Source of the DNA: Streptomyces sp. SID12501
GTDB lineage: Bacteria > Actinomycetota > Actinomycetes > Streptomycetales > Streptomycetaceae
Assembly: GCF_010550245.1 (NCBI RefSeq)
Contig: NZ_JAAGLU010000015.1
Span: forward strand, 124,001 to 188,000
Length of the DNA: 64,000 bases
Direction: 5' to 3'
Part shown: positions 35,916-44,864 of the stretch, piece by piece
Layout: each line of letters opens with the position of its first letter
How positions within the stretch are numbered: the stretch's first letter is position 1
Translations under genes and position numbers: made by a program
The notes under the pieces: generated by a model
What the model was told of the DNA's origin: nothing
The model's database searches: none
The model's input: only the letters and a program-made list of their open reading frames with translations

Positions 35916-35958
35916 CGTCACCGTGCCCATCTTCTCGGGGCTGCGACCGCATTTCCTG

Positions 35959-37248
35959 TCACTTGATGTGGCCAGCAGAGCGTGTGGCGAGGTAGAGCAG
36001 GTACTCCAGCGGGCCGCGCCGGAAGTGCCGGGTCCAGACGGTGGCCAGGAGCATGGCGGCGGCGATGGCGCAGGTCAGGGCCAGCAGGGCCGGTCCCGTC
36101 GCCTCTTCCATGCCGACGACGGAGATGGCGAGGACGTGCAGGACGTAGGCCGTCAGTGCAATCATGCCGACCACGCTGACAGGGGCGGTCAGGCGGGTGA
36201 AGCGCGGGAGGCGTTCGGTGGCGGCGACGCAGGCGGCCACGACGGCGAGCGCGACGCCTAGGCAGCCGAGGACGGAGAACGTCGTCTGGCTGTGCGGGAC
36301 GCCCACCAGGAGCCAGGTCGCCGGGGTCCCGTCGGTGGGATAGCCGACGGTGTCGGACCACCAGGCGGTTGCCCCGGAGTCCCCGTCGGTGGCGGCGGCG
36401 ATGGTGGCGTACGCGTTGGGGACGAGGTGCAGCGCCAGCCAGGAGCCGCCGTAGCCGAGGACGGCCAAGGCGGCGCCGGTGAGGGCCAGCCGGGCGCGGA
36501 TGCGTGTCTGGGTGAGGTCGAGGCGGGCCACCGCCATGCCGGCGATCAGGAACGGGGCCCAGGTGAGTACGGGGTACTCGCCCGTGAACAGCAGCTCGGT
36601 CAGTCCGTCCGTGCCGCTGAGCCGGGCGACCGGGTCGTAGGCGATGACGGTGTCCGCCCACGCGCCGTTGTCGATCGACCGGCGTATCACGTACAGGACT
36701 TGGGGCATGATCAGCGCGCCTGCGGCGGCGATGACGGCGAGGGTGCGGGCCCGGAGCCGGTACAGCGGGAGGACCGCGAGGAAGAGCAGGCCGTAGAAGG
36801 AGAGGATGACCTCGATGTCGGTGCCGAGCGCGGTCAGGGCGTAGCCCAGCGGGATCAGGACCAGGGAGCGGATGACGATCCGGCCCACCGCCTGCCGGCC
36901 CGCGCGCCCGGTGCGCGGCTGGGGGCGGCCGGTGATCAGTACGAGGCTGAAGCCGGCGAGGAGGGCGAAGAGCGTGGCGGAGCGGCCACGGGCCAGCTCC
37001 ATGACGAAGCCCAGCGGTCCGCCGATGGTGGGGTCGGGGCCGAAGTGGGCGGCGTACATGCCGAGGACCGCCATCCCGCGGGCCAGGTCGATGCCGACCA
37101 GGCGCGCTGTCGACGGTGGACCGGGGGCGGTCGTCGGGGAGACGGCGTTGGAGTGGCTCAAATCCGGGGCGGGTAGCAAGGGTTTGGCCGAGGTGTTCGT
37201 CTCCTTGGCGGGTGCCGGGAGGTCGGTCGAGGTTGCTTCCTGTGTCAT
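35959..37248 (-). CDS. DUF418/HGSNAT-like polytopic membrane protein
   Basis: 429 aa from the ATG at 37248 (GGAG upstream). After a 50-residue Pro/Thr-rich cytoplasmic start, RLVGIDLARGMAVLGMYAAH begins the first helix, the usual start of DUF418 and heparan-acetyltransferase-like proteins. ARGRSATLFALLAGFSLVL and near the C-terminus VPHSQTTFSVLGCLGVALAV are also family features. About ten membrane segments are expected. A role in acyl transfer to a cell-surface molecule is plausible but unproven. It is divergent from the response regulator gene (216 bp between starts). Confidence 0.82.
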   Translation of the reverse strand: MTQEATSTDLPAPAKETNTSAKPLLPAPDLSHSNAVSPTTAPGPPSTARLVGIDLARGMAVLGMYAAHFGPDPTIGGPLGFVMELARGRSATLFALLAGFSLVLITGRPQPRTGRAGRQAVGRIVIRSLVLIPLGYALTALGTDIEVILSFYGLLFLAVLPLYRLRARTLAVIAAAGALIMPQVLYVIRRSIDNGAWADTVIAYDPVARLSGTDGLTELLFTGEYPVLTWAPFLIAGMAVARLDLTQTRIRARLALTGAALAVLGYGGSWLALHLVPNAYATIAAATDGDSGATAWWSDTVGYPTDGTPATWLLVGVPHSQTTFSVLGCLGVALAVVAACVAATERLPRFTRLTAPVSVVGMIALTAYVLHVLAISVVGMEEATGPALLALTCAIAAAMLLATVWTRHFRRGPLEYLLYLATRSAGHIK

Positions 37249-37464
37249 GGCTCCAGGCTCGGGGCCCTCGCCCCTGCGGGCCCATCCGGCGGGCGGCCGG
37301 AGTCACCCCCCGCCGACTGGCCGGAGCCCGGCCGCCGACCGGCTGGAACCTCGTTCGCTGGGTTGCGCGGCCCGGAGTGCGGAGGAACCTTGGGACCTCC
37401 CCCGACGTCGTAGCAGTCCAGTCGTAGCAGTCCAGCGGAGGCCCTGACGGCGATCGGAGCACAG

Positions 37465-38142
37465 GTGATCCGGGTAGTGGTGGTCGACGACGAGGCCCTG
37501 ATCCGTACGGGCTTCACCTACATTCTCAACACCGCGGACGACATCGAGGTCGTGGCAGCGGTCACCGGAGGCCAAGCCGTCCACACTGTAAGGGAGTTAC
37601 GCCCCGAGGTCGTGCTGCTCGACATCCGGATGCCGGACGTCGACGGGCTGACGGTCCTCGCTGAGCTGCGCCGGATTCCTGACCCGCCCGTGGTGGCCAT
37701 GCTCACCACCTTCAACATGGACGAGTATGTGGCGACCGCCCTGCACTCGGGAGCCGCCGGCTTCCTCCTCAAGGACACCGACCCCGAGCAACTGCCCCAT
37801 CTCGTACGGGCCTTGACCGACGGTGGCATCGTGCTGTCGTCGAAGGTCACCCGCACGGTCGTGGACGGCTACCTGGCGGGCGGGCGACGGGACGCGGCGG
37901 CCCGGATCGTGGAACAGCTGACCGAACGTGAACGCCGTGTCCTCGTCCTCATCGCCGAGGGCCTGTCCAACACCGACATCGGCAGCCGCATGCACCTGAG
38001 CACCGGCACCGTGAAGGACCACGTCAGCGCCCTCCTCGCCAAACTCGAAGTGAGCACTCGCGTCCAGGCAGCCCTGCTCGCCGAACGCGCGGGCCTGCTC
38101 TGCCCGCCGCAGGAGCAGGAACAGAGGGAGTACGGCGTATGA
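37465..38142 (+). CDS. NarL/LuxR-family response regulator
   Basis: 225 aa from a GTG at 37465. The receiver domain has the acidic pair DDE at residues 8-10, the phospho-acceptor D53 in VVLLDIRMPD, and the K in GFLLKD. The output domain is LTERERRVLVLIAEGLSNTD, then STGTVKDHVSALLAKL, a LuxR-type HTH. The stop overlaps the kinase start as ATGA, so the two are co-translated. The kinase partner follows. Confidence 0.93.
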   Translation: MIRVVVVDDEALIRTGFTYILNTADDIEVVAAVTGGQAVHTVRELRPEVVLLDIRMPDVDGLTVLAELRRIPDPPVVAMLTTFNMDEYVATALHSGAAGFLLKDTDPEQLPHLVRALTDGGIVLSSKVTRTVVDGYLAGGRRDAAARIVEQLTERERRVLVLIAEGLSNTDIGSRMHLSTGTVKDHVSALLAKLEVSTRVQAALLAERAGLLCPPQEQEQREYGV

Positions 38143-39251
38143 GGACACGGGCCCTGCTGCTGGACGCCTCGCTCGTCGTGGTCTCCCTGCTGGACATCTG
38201 GGTCCACGTCGACACCGACGAAGGGCTGCGCATGGCCTGCGCCCTGCTCGCCGCCGCCTCCCTCGCACTGCGCCGCCCGCTGCCGTGGCTCACCTTCCTG
38301 CTCACCCTGCCGACCACCCTGTTCACCGACGCATCCTTCGCCACCCTGGTCGCGCTGTACACGCTGGCATCGCTCACCCGCCGTCGCGGGGCGCTGGCGT
38401 GCTGCGCCCTGGCGGTCGCGGCGGCCGACCTCACCTGGTGGTCGTGGCCGGCACCGGAGTTCGCCGACGTCACGGATCAGTACGACCTGATCATCGTCAC
38501 CTACAGCCTGGCAACAGCAGCCGCACCGGTCTTCCTGGGACAGCTCGTCCAGGCCCGGCGCGAACTGTCGCTGCGGCTCACCGAGATAACCAAGACCCGA
38601 GAGAACGAACGCGCGCTGCTGGCCCAGCAAGCGGTCGCGCGCGAACGTGCCGAGCTGGCCCGGGAGATGCACGACGTCGTCTCCCACCAGGTCAGCCTGA
38701 TCGCCGTACGCGCGGGAATGCTTCAGGTCGGCAACCGGGATCCGGAGACGAAAGAGGCCGCCGCCACGATCCGGCGCCTGAGCGTGCAGACCCTGGACGA
38801 ACTGCGGCACATGGTCGGCGTGCTGCGCGCCGGCGCCAGCCGTCCCACGGAACTCACCCCCCAGCCCTCACTCACCGACCTCCCGCGCCTGGTCAACGCC
38901 AGCGGCATCAAGGCCGAGCTGCACACCGACCTTCCCGAGGACCTGCCGCCGCCCGTGCAGCGGGCCGTCTACCGGACCGTCCAGGAAGCCCTGACCAACG
39001 TACGCAAGCACGCGCCCGGCACCACCGCCACCATCCGCCTCCGGCACGCGAACGGCACGGTCCGGGCGACCGTCACCAATACGCCGCCCGACCGCCCCGC
39101 CCTCCCCCTGCCCGGTGCACACCACGGCCTCATCGGCCTGGGCCAACGAGCGGAGCTCCTCGACGGCACCGTCACCGCCGGTCCCACGGCCGAGGGCGGC
39201 TACGAACTCCGGCTGGAACTCCCCGCCGCCGAGACAGCCCTCGATACGTGA
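38139..39251 (+). CDS. Sensor histidine kinase, DesK/HisKA_3 type
   Basis: 370 aa. Four to five hydrophobic segments fill the first 130 residues with no large extracellular loop. A coiled linker (LRLTEITKTRENERALLAQQ) leads to the HisKA_3 dimerisation segment ERAELAREMHDVVSHQVSLI with the phosphorylated His. The ATPase part has VQEALTNVRKHA (N box) and HGLIGLGQRAELLDGTV (G box). It pairs with the preceding response regulator by a 4-bp overlap. The signal is unknown, possibly membrane or envelope stress. Confidence 0.92.
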   Translation: MRTRALLLDASLVVVSLLDIWVHVDTDEGLRMACALLAAASLALRRPLPWLTFLLTLPTTLFTDASFATLVALYTLASLTRRRGALACCALAVAAADLTWWSWPAPEFADVTDQYDLIIVTYSLATAAAPVFLGQLVQARRELSLRLTEITKTRENERALLAQQAVARERAELAREMHDVVSHQVSLIAVRAGMLQVGNRDPETKEAAATIRRLSVQTLDELRHMVGVLRAGASRPTELTPQPSLTDLPRLVNASGIKAELHTDLPEDLPPPVQRAVYRTVQEALTNVRKHAPGTTATIRLRHANGTVRATVTNTPPDRPALPLPGAHHGLIGLGQRAELLDGTVTAGPTAEGGYELRLELPAAETALDT

Positions 39252-39388
39252 ACCAGCGAGACCGCCGGCCCGGCCTAGCTCCTCTCCCCACACTCCGGCC
39301 CACGCACCCCCTGTGTCCCGGGTAAAACCGTCCGCGCCGGGTACCCAGACACAGGGCCCAGCCCGGAGGTACCGGAGGTGAAGGTCCA

Positions 39389-39979
39389 ATGCCCGCTACG
39401 ACACGACGTGCGGCCCTTGCGGTGGTCGCCGCCGTCGTTCTGGTCCTCGCGAGTTCCTGCGACGGCGGCGACAAGAGCGCCCCGGAGACGAGCCGCCTGC
39501 CTGCCGCCTCCTCCTCCGGAACGGCTCCGGCCGACACGTCACCGTCCCCGACGGTCTCGGAGCCCTCGTCCCCCGTCCCGACCGGTACGGCACGGGAGGA
39601 CCCGGCGCAGTCCGAGGAGGAGATCAGGGAAGCCTGGCAGACCCTCTTCGAGCCGGCATCCTCCTCCGGAGACAGGAGCGAGGTCGTCGAGAGCGGTGAT
39701 CAGAACGAGCTGATGATCATCAACCTCTTCGACGACCCGCTCGGCGGCAAACTGCGCGCGGAGGTGACCTCGGTGTCGTACACCTCGGACCTGAACGCCG
39801 ACGTCGCCTACACGCTCACACGTGAGGGCCGACAGCTCGACACCCGGGGCCCGGGGGCGTCCGTCCTCCAGGACGGCACCTGGAAAGTCGCGCTGCGTAC
39901 GGTCTGCGACCTGACGCGGCACGCGAAGGACGCTCCCAAGGCCCCGGCCTGCGACGAGCCGGCCCTTCTGGCTCCCTAG
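39389..39979 (+). CDS. Secreted lipoprotein, possibly MTB12-antigen-like
   Basis: 196 aa from the ATG at 39389 with GGAGG upstream. The signal peptide ends in a lipobox, VLASSC, so the mature protein is lipid-anchored. A Ser/Thr/Pro-rich linker follows. The C-terminal domain (AWQTLFEPASSSGDRSEVVE, later LREVTSVSYTS-like strands and DGTWKVALRTVCDLTRHA) resembles the low-molecular-weight antigen MTB12 type of the NTF2-like fold. It converges with the FAD oxidoreductase gene and their ends overlap by 4 bp. Confidence 0.75.
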   Translation: MPATTRRAALAVVAAVVLVLASSCDGGDKSAPETSRLPAASSSGTAPADTSPSPTVSEPSSPVPTGTAREDPAQSEEEIREAWQTLFEPASSSGDRSEVVESGDQNELMIINLFDDPLGGKLRAEVTSVSYTSDLNADVAYTLTREGRQLDTRGPGASVLQDGTWKVALRTVCDLTRHAKDAPKAPACDEPALLAP

Positions 39980-41196
39980 TCCTTTGACGCGCAGTGTGCC
40001 GCCACTGCCGAGGCCAGCCGTGGCGAGGCGAACCGTGTCCCGCACACGAACCGCAGCACCGGCCCGAACGACCCGGCGGCCAGCAACCCGGTGAAGTACA
40101 GCCCCGGCACCGATGACCCCAACTGCGCGTACAGGCGCGGAAATCCGCCCGTGCGCATCAGGTCGGCACGTAGTTCGGGCGAGAGGAGGCCGAGGGCTTC
40201 CAGGTGTACGCGGTAGCCGGTGCCCGCCATGACGTGGTCGGCCTCGATGCGGTGCACGACGCCGTTGCCGGTGACCGTGGAGATCATCACCCCGCCGTCT
40301 CCGAGGGTGGTCCCGGTGATGCGCTGCCCCGCCAGTACTGGGAACCGGTGCTCGACGCGGGACCGCAGCCACCAGGCCCCGCACGGCCCGAGCACCTTCT
40401 TGACCAGCCGCAGCCGGGCGGCGGCGGGCAGGTGGCGGAAGGCGGCGGCGTGGTTGACGAAGCCGTACAGCGCCCAGGAGCGGCCGACCGGGGTGTCCGG
40501 CTGCCAGTGCGGGCCGGTTGTGGGCGCGGCCCCGAACTTCAGCCCGCCGCTCCCCCGGACCAGGATCCGTACCTGGGCGCCTGCCTCGTGCAGCAGTGCG
40601 GCGCTCTCCTGCGCCGACTGTCCGGCGCCGACGACGAGCACCCGCCGCCCCGCGAAGCCGGTGAGGTCGGTGAGGTGCGAGGTGTGGGAGACCGGGCCGA
40701 GGGCGGAGGGGCCGTCGGGCACGGCGTCCGCCAACGCCCGTGGCACATGGGCGAATCCGGTCAGGCCGCTGGCCATGACGACGGCTGACGCGGTCAGTTC
40801 CTCACCGGAGGAGAGCTTGAGCCGGAAGCTCCCGTCAGGCTGACGGTCCAGGGTCCGTACCCGGACGTCCTCGACGTCGGGCACCAACTGGCCCATGAAC
40901 CACAGGCCGTAGCGGATGAAGAGCTCGACGGGTACCTGGTCGTGCTCGCCGAGCACGGACTCGCCCGCTGCCCGGCAGTAGGCGTCGAGCGTGAACCCCG
41001 GCTGCGGGGCGGACAGGGACGAGGCGCTCGGCGGGGACTTGAGCAGCATGCCCGCCGGCATGCTCTCGCTCCAGCTCGCCATGGGCGAGCCGAAGACCTT
41101 CACGGATAGACCGCGCGCCCGTAGATGTGCGGCGGTGGACAGGCCGTACGGGCCCGCCCCGATGACGACGACTGGTGCGGTGGTGGTTCGAGACAC
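39976..41196 (-). CDS. FAD-dependent oxidoreductase/monooxygenase
   Basis: 406 aa. The FAD-binding motif is VVVIGAGPYGLSTAAHLRAR at residues 9-28. The second Rossmann motif VLVVGAGQSAQESAALLHEA binds NAD(P)H. HVMAGTGYR near residue 320 and YFTGLLAAGSFGPVLRF follow. This is the layout of flavin monooxygenases of the lysine/ornithine hydroxylase or YhjX/CzcO-like group. The substrate is not evident. It runs with the small membrane protein upstream only loosely (123-bp gap), and no pathway genes surround it. Confidence 0.82.
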   Translation of the reverse strand: MSRTTTAPVVVIGAGPYGLSTAAHLRARGLSVKVFGSPMASWSESMPAGMLLKSPPSASSLSAPQPGFTLDAYCRAAGESVLGEHDQVPVELFIRYGLWFMGQLVPDVEDVRVRTLDRQPDGSFRLKLSSGEELTASAVVMASGLTGFAHVPRALADAVPDGPSALGPVSHTSHLTDLTGFAGRRVLVVGAGQSAQESAALLHEAGAQVRILVRGSGGLKFGAAPTTGPHWQPDTPVGRSWALYGFVNHAAAFRHLPAAARLRLVKKVLGPCGAWWLRSRVEHRFPVLAGQRITGTTLGDGGVMISTVTGNGVVHRIEADHVMAGTGYRVHLEALGLLSPELRADLMRTGGFPRLYAQLGSSVPGLYFTGLLAAGSFGPVLRFVCGTRFASPRLASAVAAHCASKD

Positions 41197-41319
41197 GTGA
41201 ATTTCCCCCCTGACGCGGTGCTCGGCACTCTCGCGTGAGCCCGCGTCCCGGCATGACTGGGCGGTGCAGGGCAGTGAGGCAAGTGGTGCATACCGGAAGA
41301 CCGCTCGGCGGCCGGTCGT

Positions 41320-41955
41320 TCAGACCGCGAGCAGGAGGGAGGAGAAGGGCGGGCCGCGCCTGACGACGGCGTCCGCCAGGAAGACCGCGGCCGGTGAGGG
41401 GCGGTCGTCACTGTGGCGCACGCTCGACGCGTTGTCGTCCACGGCCGGTTCGAGGGGCGCTCGGACCGGCGCGAACAGCCGGCGCAGCAGTTCCCGTCCG
41501 GCCGCCCAGAGCACCCGTCGACGGCAGGTGTCCATGCCGTGCAGCAGTACGGCGCACAGCACTGTCAGCAGCACATGGCCGACCACGACCGGCCATCCGG
41601 CGTGCACGCAGGACGGCCACATCGTGTGGCCCGGAGCCTGGCCCGGGACCTGGATCGCGTCGTCGGCCCGTACGAACCAGAAACCGACGACCACCTGCGA
41701 GACGGCCGCGAGCAGCAACTGCCGTACCAGCGGCTTGTCGTGCCCCGCACCCGGCACCGCGACCCAGAACAGCAGAACGGCGGCGAAGGCCCGCGCACCC
41801 CACGAGGGGCTGGAGTCGAAGGCCAGATGATGGACCGTGCCCGCAACCGCCGTACCCAGCACGGAGAACAGCCCGGCGCGGACAGCCACCACCGGCACCA
41901 GACGCGGCACCCAGCCGCGGTGGCGCACACGGGACACATGCACCGATCCCCCCAT
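41320..41955 (-). CDS. Polytopic membrane protein of unknown function
   Basis: 211 aa from the ATG at 41955. ATG or GTG codons upstream extend into the methyltransferase gene and are unlikely. About five hydrophobic stretches are present (AGLFSVLGTAVAGTVHHLAF, AFAAVLLFWVAVPGAG, QLLLAAVSQVVVGFWFV, VVVGHVLLTVLCAVLLHGMD), with His residues in several. The C-terminal 50 residues are cytoplasmic and basic. I do not recognise the family. Confidence 0.6.
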   Translation of the reverse strand: MGGSVHVSRVRHRGWVPRLVPVVAVRAGLFSVLGTAVAGTVHHLAFDSSPSWGARAFAAVLLFWVAVPGAGHDKPLVRQLLLAAVSQVVVGFWFVRADDAIQVPGQAPGHTMWPSCVHAGWPVVVGHVLLTVLCAVLLHGMDTCRRRVLWAAGRELLRRLFAPVRAPLEPAVDDNASSVRHSDDRPSPAAVFLADAVVRRGPPFSSLLLAV

Positions 41956-42031
41956 GACCCGCCCATCATGGAACGAAGGACGCGCCCCTGTCACCACCGC
42001 GTCCATCACCACCCGGTCACGACTTCTCCGT

Positions 42032-42697
42032 TCACGACTTCTGCGGCCGCACCCCCTGCACGTACCGCAGCCAGGGCCGTACGTCCCCGCGCCCCCGCAC
42101 CTCGAAGCCCGCGTCCACGATGAGCCCGTCAAGCAGGTCCACCCGATAGTCAGCCATGACGTGCCCGGTCGTCGCGGCAATGAGATGCCGCACGGGCCGG
42201 GTGCGCGGCGCCCGGAAGTCGGCGACGAGCAGCCGTCCGCCGGGGCGCAGCACCCGGCACATCTCGCGCAGCGCGACGGGCCTCAGATCCTCGGGCAGAT
42301 GGTGCACGGCCAGACTGGTGACCACGACATCGAAGGAGGCGTCGGGCGCGGTGAGCGCCTCGGCGACACCGGTCTCGTAGGAGCAGTACGTCTCGCGCGT
42401 CTTGCCCCGGGCGTACTCGACGACCTCGATGGCCGGGTCGATGCCGAGCACCGTCCCCGTGGGGCCGACGGTTTTGGCCATGCGCCGGGTCAGGTAGCCG
42501 GTACCGGAGCCGACGTCCAGGACCCGGTCGCCGGGACGGGCGCCGCTGAGCCGGGCCAGTCGGCCGTAGGCCCACGGGCGCAGGCCGCCGAAGCAGACGG
42601 CGCCACAGAGTTCGTAGCCACGGGCGTTGGCGATGGTGCTGCCCTCGGTGTCGGGATGGGGTTGTCCGTGCTGGAGCAGCTGTCCGAGATTCTTCAC
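42032..42697 (-). CDS. Class I SAM-dependent methyltransferase (UbiE-like)
   Basis: 221 aa. Motif I is VLDVGSGTGYLTRRMAKTVG, followed by GTVLGIDPAIEVVEYARGK, DASFDVVVTSLAVHHLPEDL and EMCRVLRPGGRLLVADFRAP. This is the Ubi/Coq5-type methyltransferase group that acts on small molecules or quinones. It is divergent from a TetR gene, and two tandem palindromes lie between the starts. It is probably repressed by that TetR protein. The substrate is unknown. Confidence 0.87.
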   Translation of the reverse strand: MKNLGQLLQHGQPHPDTEGSTIANARGYELCGAVCFGGLRPWAYGRLARLSGARPGDRVLDVGSGTGYLTRRMAKTVGPTGTVLGIDPAIEVVEYARGKTRETYCSYETGVAEALTAPDASFDVVVTSLAVHHLPEDLRPVALREMCRVLRPGGRLLVADFRAPRTRPVRHLIAATTGHVMADYRVDLLDGLIVDAGFEVRGRGDVRPWLRYVQGVRPQKS

Positions 42698-42709
42698 GAC
42701 GGGACTCCT

Positions 42710-42758
42710 TACTTAGCCATGACTAAGTACAACGCTTCGAGCTTAGCCACGACTAAGT
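42710..42758. promoter_or_regulatory. Two tandem TetR operators
   Basis: TACTTAGCCATGACTAAGTA (42710-42729) and a second copy with GCTTAG and CTAAGT arms (42741-42758) have the same 6-nt central spacing. They are 30 bp apart centre to centre, about three helical turns. They lie just before the methyltransferase start and 30 bp before the TetR start. Confidence 0.75.
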
Positions 42759-42788
42759 AAGGGCGGCAAGAGGCCGTACGATGCCGAT

Positions 42789-43394
42789 GTGAGCGAGTCG
42801 ACGAAGCGAGTGCGGATGACCCCGACCCAGCGACGGGAGTCGATCCTGACCGCCGCCACGGAGGCCTTCGCCGAGACCGGCTACCAGCGCACCAAGGTCT
42901 CCGTCATCGCGGCCCGCGTCGGCGTGAGCGAACCGGTGGTCTTCCAGAACTTCGGCACCAAGGCCGCCCTGTACCAGGCAGTCCTGGACGGAGCGGTCTC
43001 CCACGTCTGCGCGATGCTCACCGAGGCGGTGGAGGCCGGCCAGTCCGTCACCGGTCTACTGAGCGGCTTCCTGGAGCCGGACCACATGACCCGCTTCCAC
43101 TCCCGCGGCTCACTGGGCTTCCTCTTCGCGGACGCCTTCGCCCTCACCGGCGAGCCGGGACTGCAGGAGGCTGTCCGGGCGGCGCACCAGCGGTTCGCCG
43201 ACACCTTCGCCGAGTTGGTGCGTGCGGGGCAGCAGGAGGGCACCCTCCGCGCAGACCTCGATCCGCGTGCGACGGCCTGGTGGCTGCTGTCGCTGCTGCA
43301 CGCGCGTACGTTCCGGGCGGCTTTCATGCCCGAACAGGCAGGGCTGGAGGGCCAGCTGGTGGCGATGACGCTGGACACGCTGACCGGTCGGTGA
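42789..43394 (+). CDS. TetR-family transcriptional regulator
   Basis: 201 aa from the GTG at 42789. The HTH is KVSVIAARVGVSEPVVFQNF at about residues 36-55, after RRESILTAATEAFAETG. The C-terminal domain (GLQEAVRAAHQRFADTFAEL, then DPRATAWWLLSLLHARTF) is a TetR_C type for small hydrophobic ligands. It is divergent from the UbiE-like methyltransferase and probably autoregulated through the two tandem operators. Confidence 0.88.
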   Translation: MSESTKRVRMTPTQRRESILTAATEAFAETGYQRTKVSVIAARVGVSEPVVFQNFGTKAALYQAVLDGAVSHVCAMLTEAVEAGQSVTGLLSGFLEPDHMTRFHSRGSLGFLFADAFALTGEPGLQEAVRAAHQRFADTFAELVRAGQQEGTLRADLDPRATAWWLLSLLHARTFRAAFMPEQAGLEGQLVAMTLDTLTGR

Positions 43395-43761
43395 CGCGTC
43401 CGGGGTTCGGCGATCAGGAATTCGGCAGATACGCCGTGTCGACGAACAGCACGGCTGGTGCCAGCGCCACCACCCAGAGCACCCGCATGACGTCGGCTTC
43501 CAGATCACCGAACGGCCGCATGGTCCTCACCCTCACCTTCCTCGTCGCCTGCCGGTTCCTGCGCCCGCGAAGGTGTAGGCGAGGGCCTTGAGTTCGGTCA
43601 CGGTTCACCCGCAAGTTCACGGCGAGCACCGGGCCGTGTGTCCCTGATGTGGCCGGGTCTGCCATGCGATGGATCAGCCGACCTTCAACTGTTGCTGCAC
43701 GGCCCGCCGACGTTGACCCGGCCGCCCCGGCGCAACGCCTTGTGCACGTACGCGGAGCCGC
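43395..43761. other. No gene recognised
   Basis: Short open frames on both strands here have no ribosome binding site or family resemblance. The stretch leads into an IS5-family fragment. Confidence 0.4.
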
Positions 43762-43880
43762 CGCAACACCATCGAGCGGGCCATCAACAAAGTGAAGGAC
43801 TGGCGAGGAATCGCCCACCTGCTACGCCGAAACATCCGCGAGCTACCTCGCCGGACTCCGCCTCCCGCGAACGGCTCTCT
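43762..43880 (+). mobile_element. IS5-family transposase C-terminal fragment
   Basis: RNTIERAINKVKDWRGIA in one frame, then after a one-base shift ATCYAETSASYLAGLRLR in the next. Together they match the C-terminal signature of IS5-family transposases (xRNxxERxIxxxKxWRGIATRY, then SYLAGLxL). The catalytic core and ends are not seen. Confidence 0.65.
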
Positions 43881-44199
43881 GGGGCAGCAGCCTCCGGCAG
43901 GCCCGCTGATCACGACCGCGGGCAGGCCCCCGAAGAACCGTCCTTTTCGGTCCAGTACAGCTGCCGCGCCCCACAAGGCGTCCAAGCACACCCGTGTGCC
44001 CCCTCGGGCCGTTTCCTGTACGGGCCGTTTCTCCCATACCGCGGTCGGGCGGCAGCCCCGTGACCCAAGGGCCGCGCAGCACCCTGTTCACCTGCCGCCA
44101 TCGCAGGGCACGCGTGCCCACTTTTCCTGAATTCCATGGTCACCCGAAAGAGGAAACCCCAGTCCGCAGGCCTGACCCGGGATTCACCTTGGAGACGCG
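43881..44199. other. No gene recognised
   Basis: Frames on both strands are open but lack family resemblance. It is probably further transposon debris between the IS5 fragment and the tRNA-like scar. Confidence 0.4.
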
Positions 44200-44253
44200 T
44201 TCGGGTTTCGAACTAGAGACCTACGCATTACGAGACCGTGAGGGATCGTGTTG
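44200..44253 (-). repeat. Degenerate tRNA-Thr 3'-fragment plus attachment arm, copy C
   Basis: 44200-44234 matches the T-arm to anticodon-loop part of copies A and B with several substitutions (TTCGGGTTTCGAACTAGAG). The following ACCGTGAGGGATCGTGTTG (44235-44253) is identical to the arm beside copy A (12372-12390), and weaker similarity runs on to about 44400. It is read as an old att site of the same element family. Confidence 0.6.
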
Positions 44254-44660
44254 CGTGGTGTTCCGTCGTGCCGCCTGGTGACGTTTGTGCTGATCAGAGC
44301 ACTTGCAGCAAGTTGACCGGTGCTCCTGTGTGATGCCCCGTCCAAAGGCGTCTGTCCACCGGCTGCCCACCGACGCACCTCAGCGCTCGCCAGGTAGTGA
44401 CCACCTACCGGCTCGCTGGCACCACGGAAGGTCGTCCGGTCAACCAGACTCCCGCGCTTGTTGGGACTCGACAATCGCACAATCCGTAGGCGCTCCACCA
44501 CAGGGGAGGCGACCACCCTGGCTGCATTGCCCAGTGCCCAAGGCGTAAACGGTGAGTGGGCGGGGCGAGGTCGCGAAGTAAGGGGCGGGCATTCCCGTAC
44601 GCCTGCCCTGGAAGGGAGCAGGTCCCCCTCAGTCGGCGCGAAGATCGCATGGGGTGTGCG

Positions 44661-44694
44661 GGGCTCTTCGCCGACCATGGACGGCGAAGAGCCC
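44661..44694. terminator. Perfect 13-bp hairpin upstream of kup
   Basis: GGGCTCTTCGCCG (44661-44673) and CGGCGAAGAGCCC (44682-44694) with an 8-nt loop, about 170 nt before the kup start. It may be a terminator shielding kup from upstream reading or a leader structure. No c-di-AMP riboswitch pattern could be recognised around it. Confidence 0.45.
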
Positions 44695-44864
44695 GAGAGG
44701 CTGACGACCCGAGTACGGGTGCCGGATTCACGACGCCCCTGTCCGGGCAGACGCCGTTCGAGACGAAGCGGCGTCCCTGCCGACGGTCACGCCTGTGGGT
44801 CGGTATCCTCCGCCCCGTTGCCGCGGATCCGCGGCTCAGCGGGACGGCACAGAGGAGGAGCACC

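Noticed and set aside
44580..44864. c-di-AMP (ydaO-type) riboswitch before kup
   Set aside because: The conserved riboswitch sequence blocks could not be recognised by eye. Only a simple hairpin is visible.
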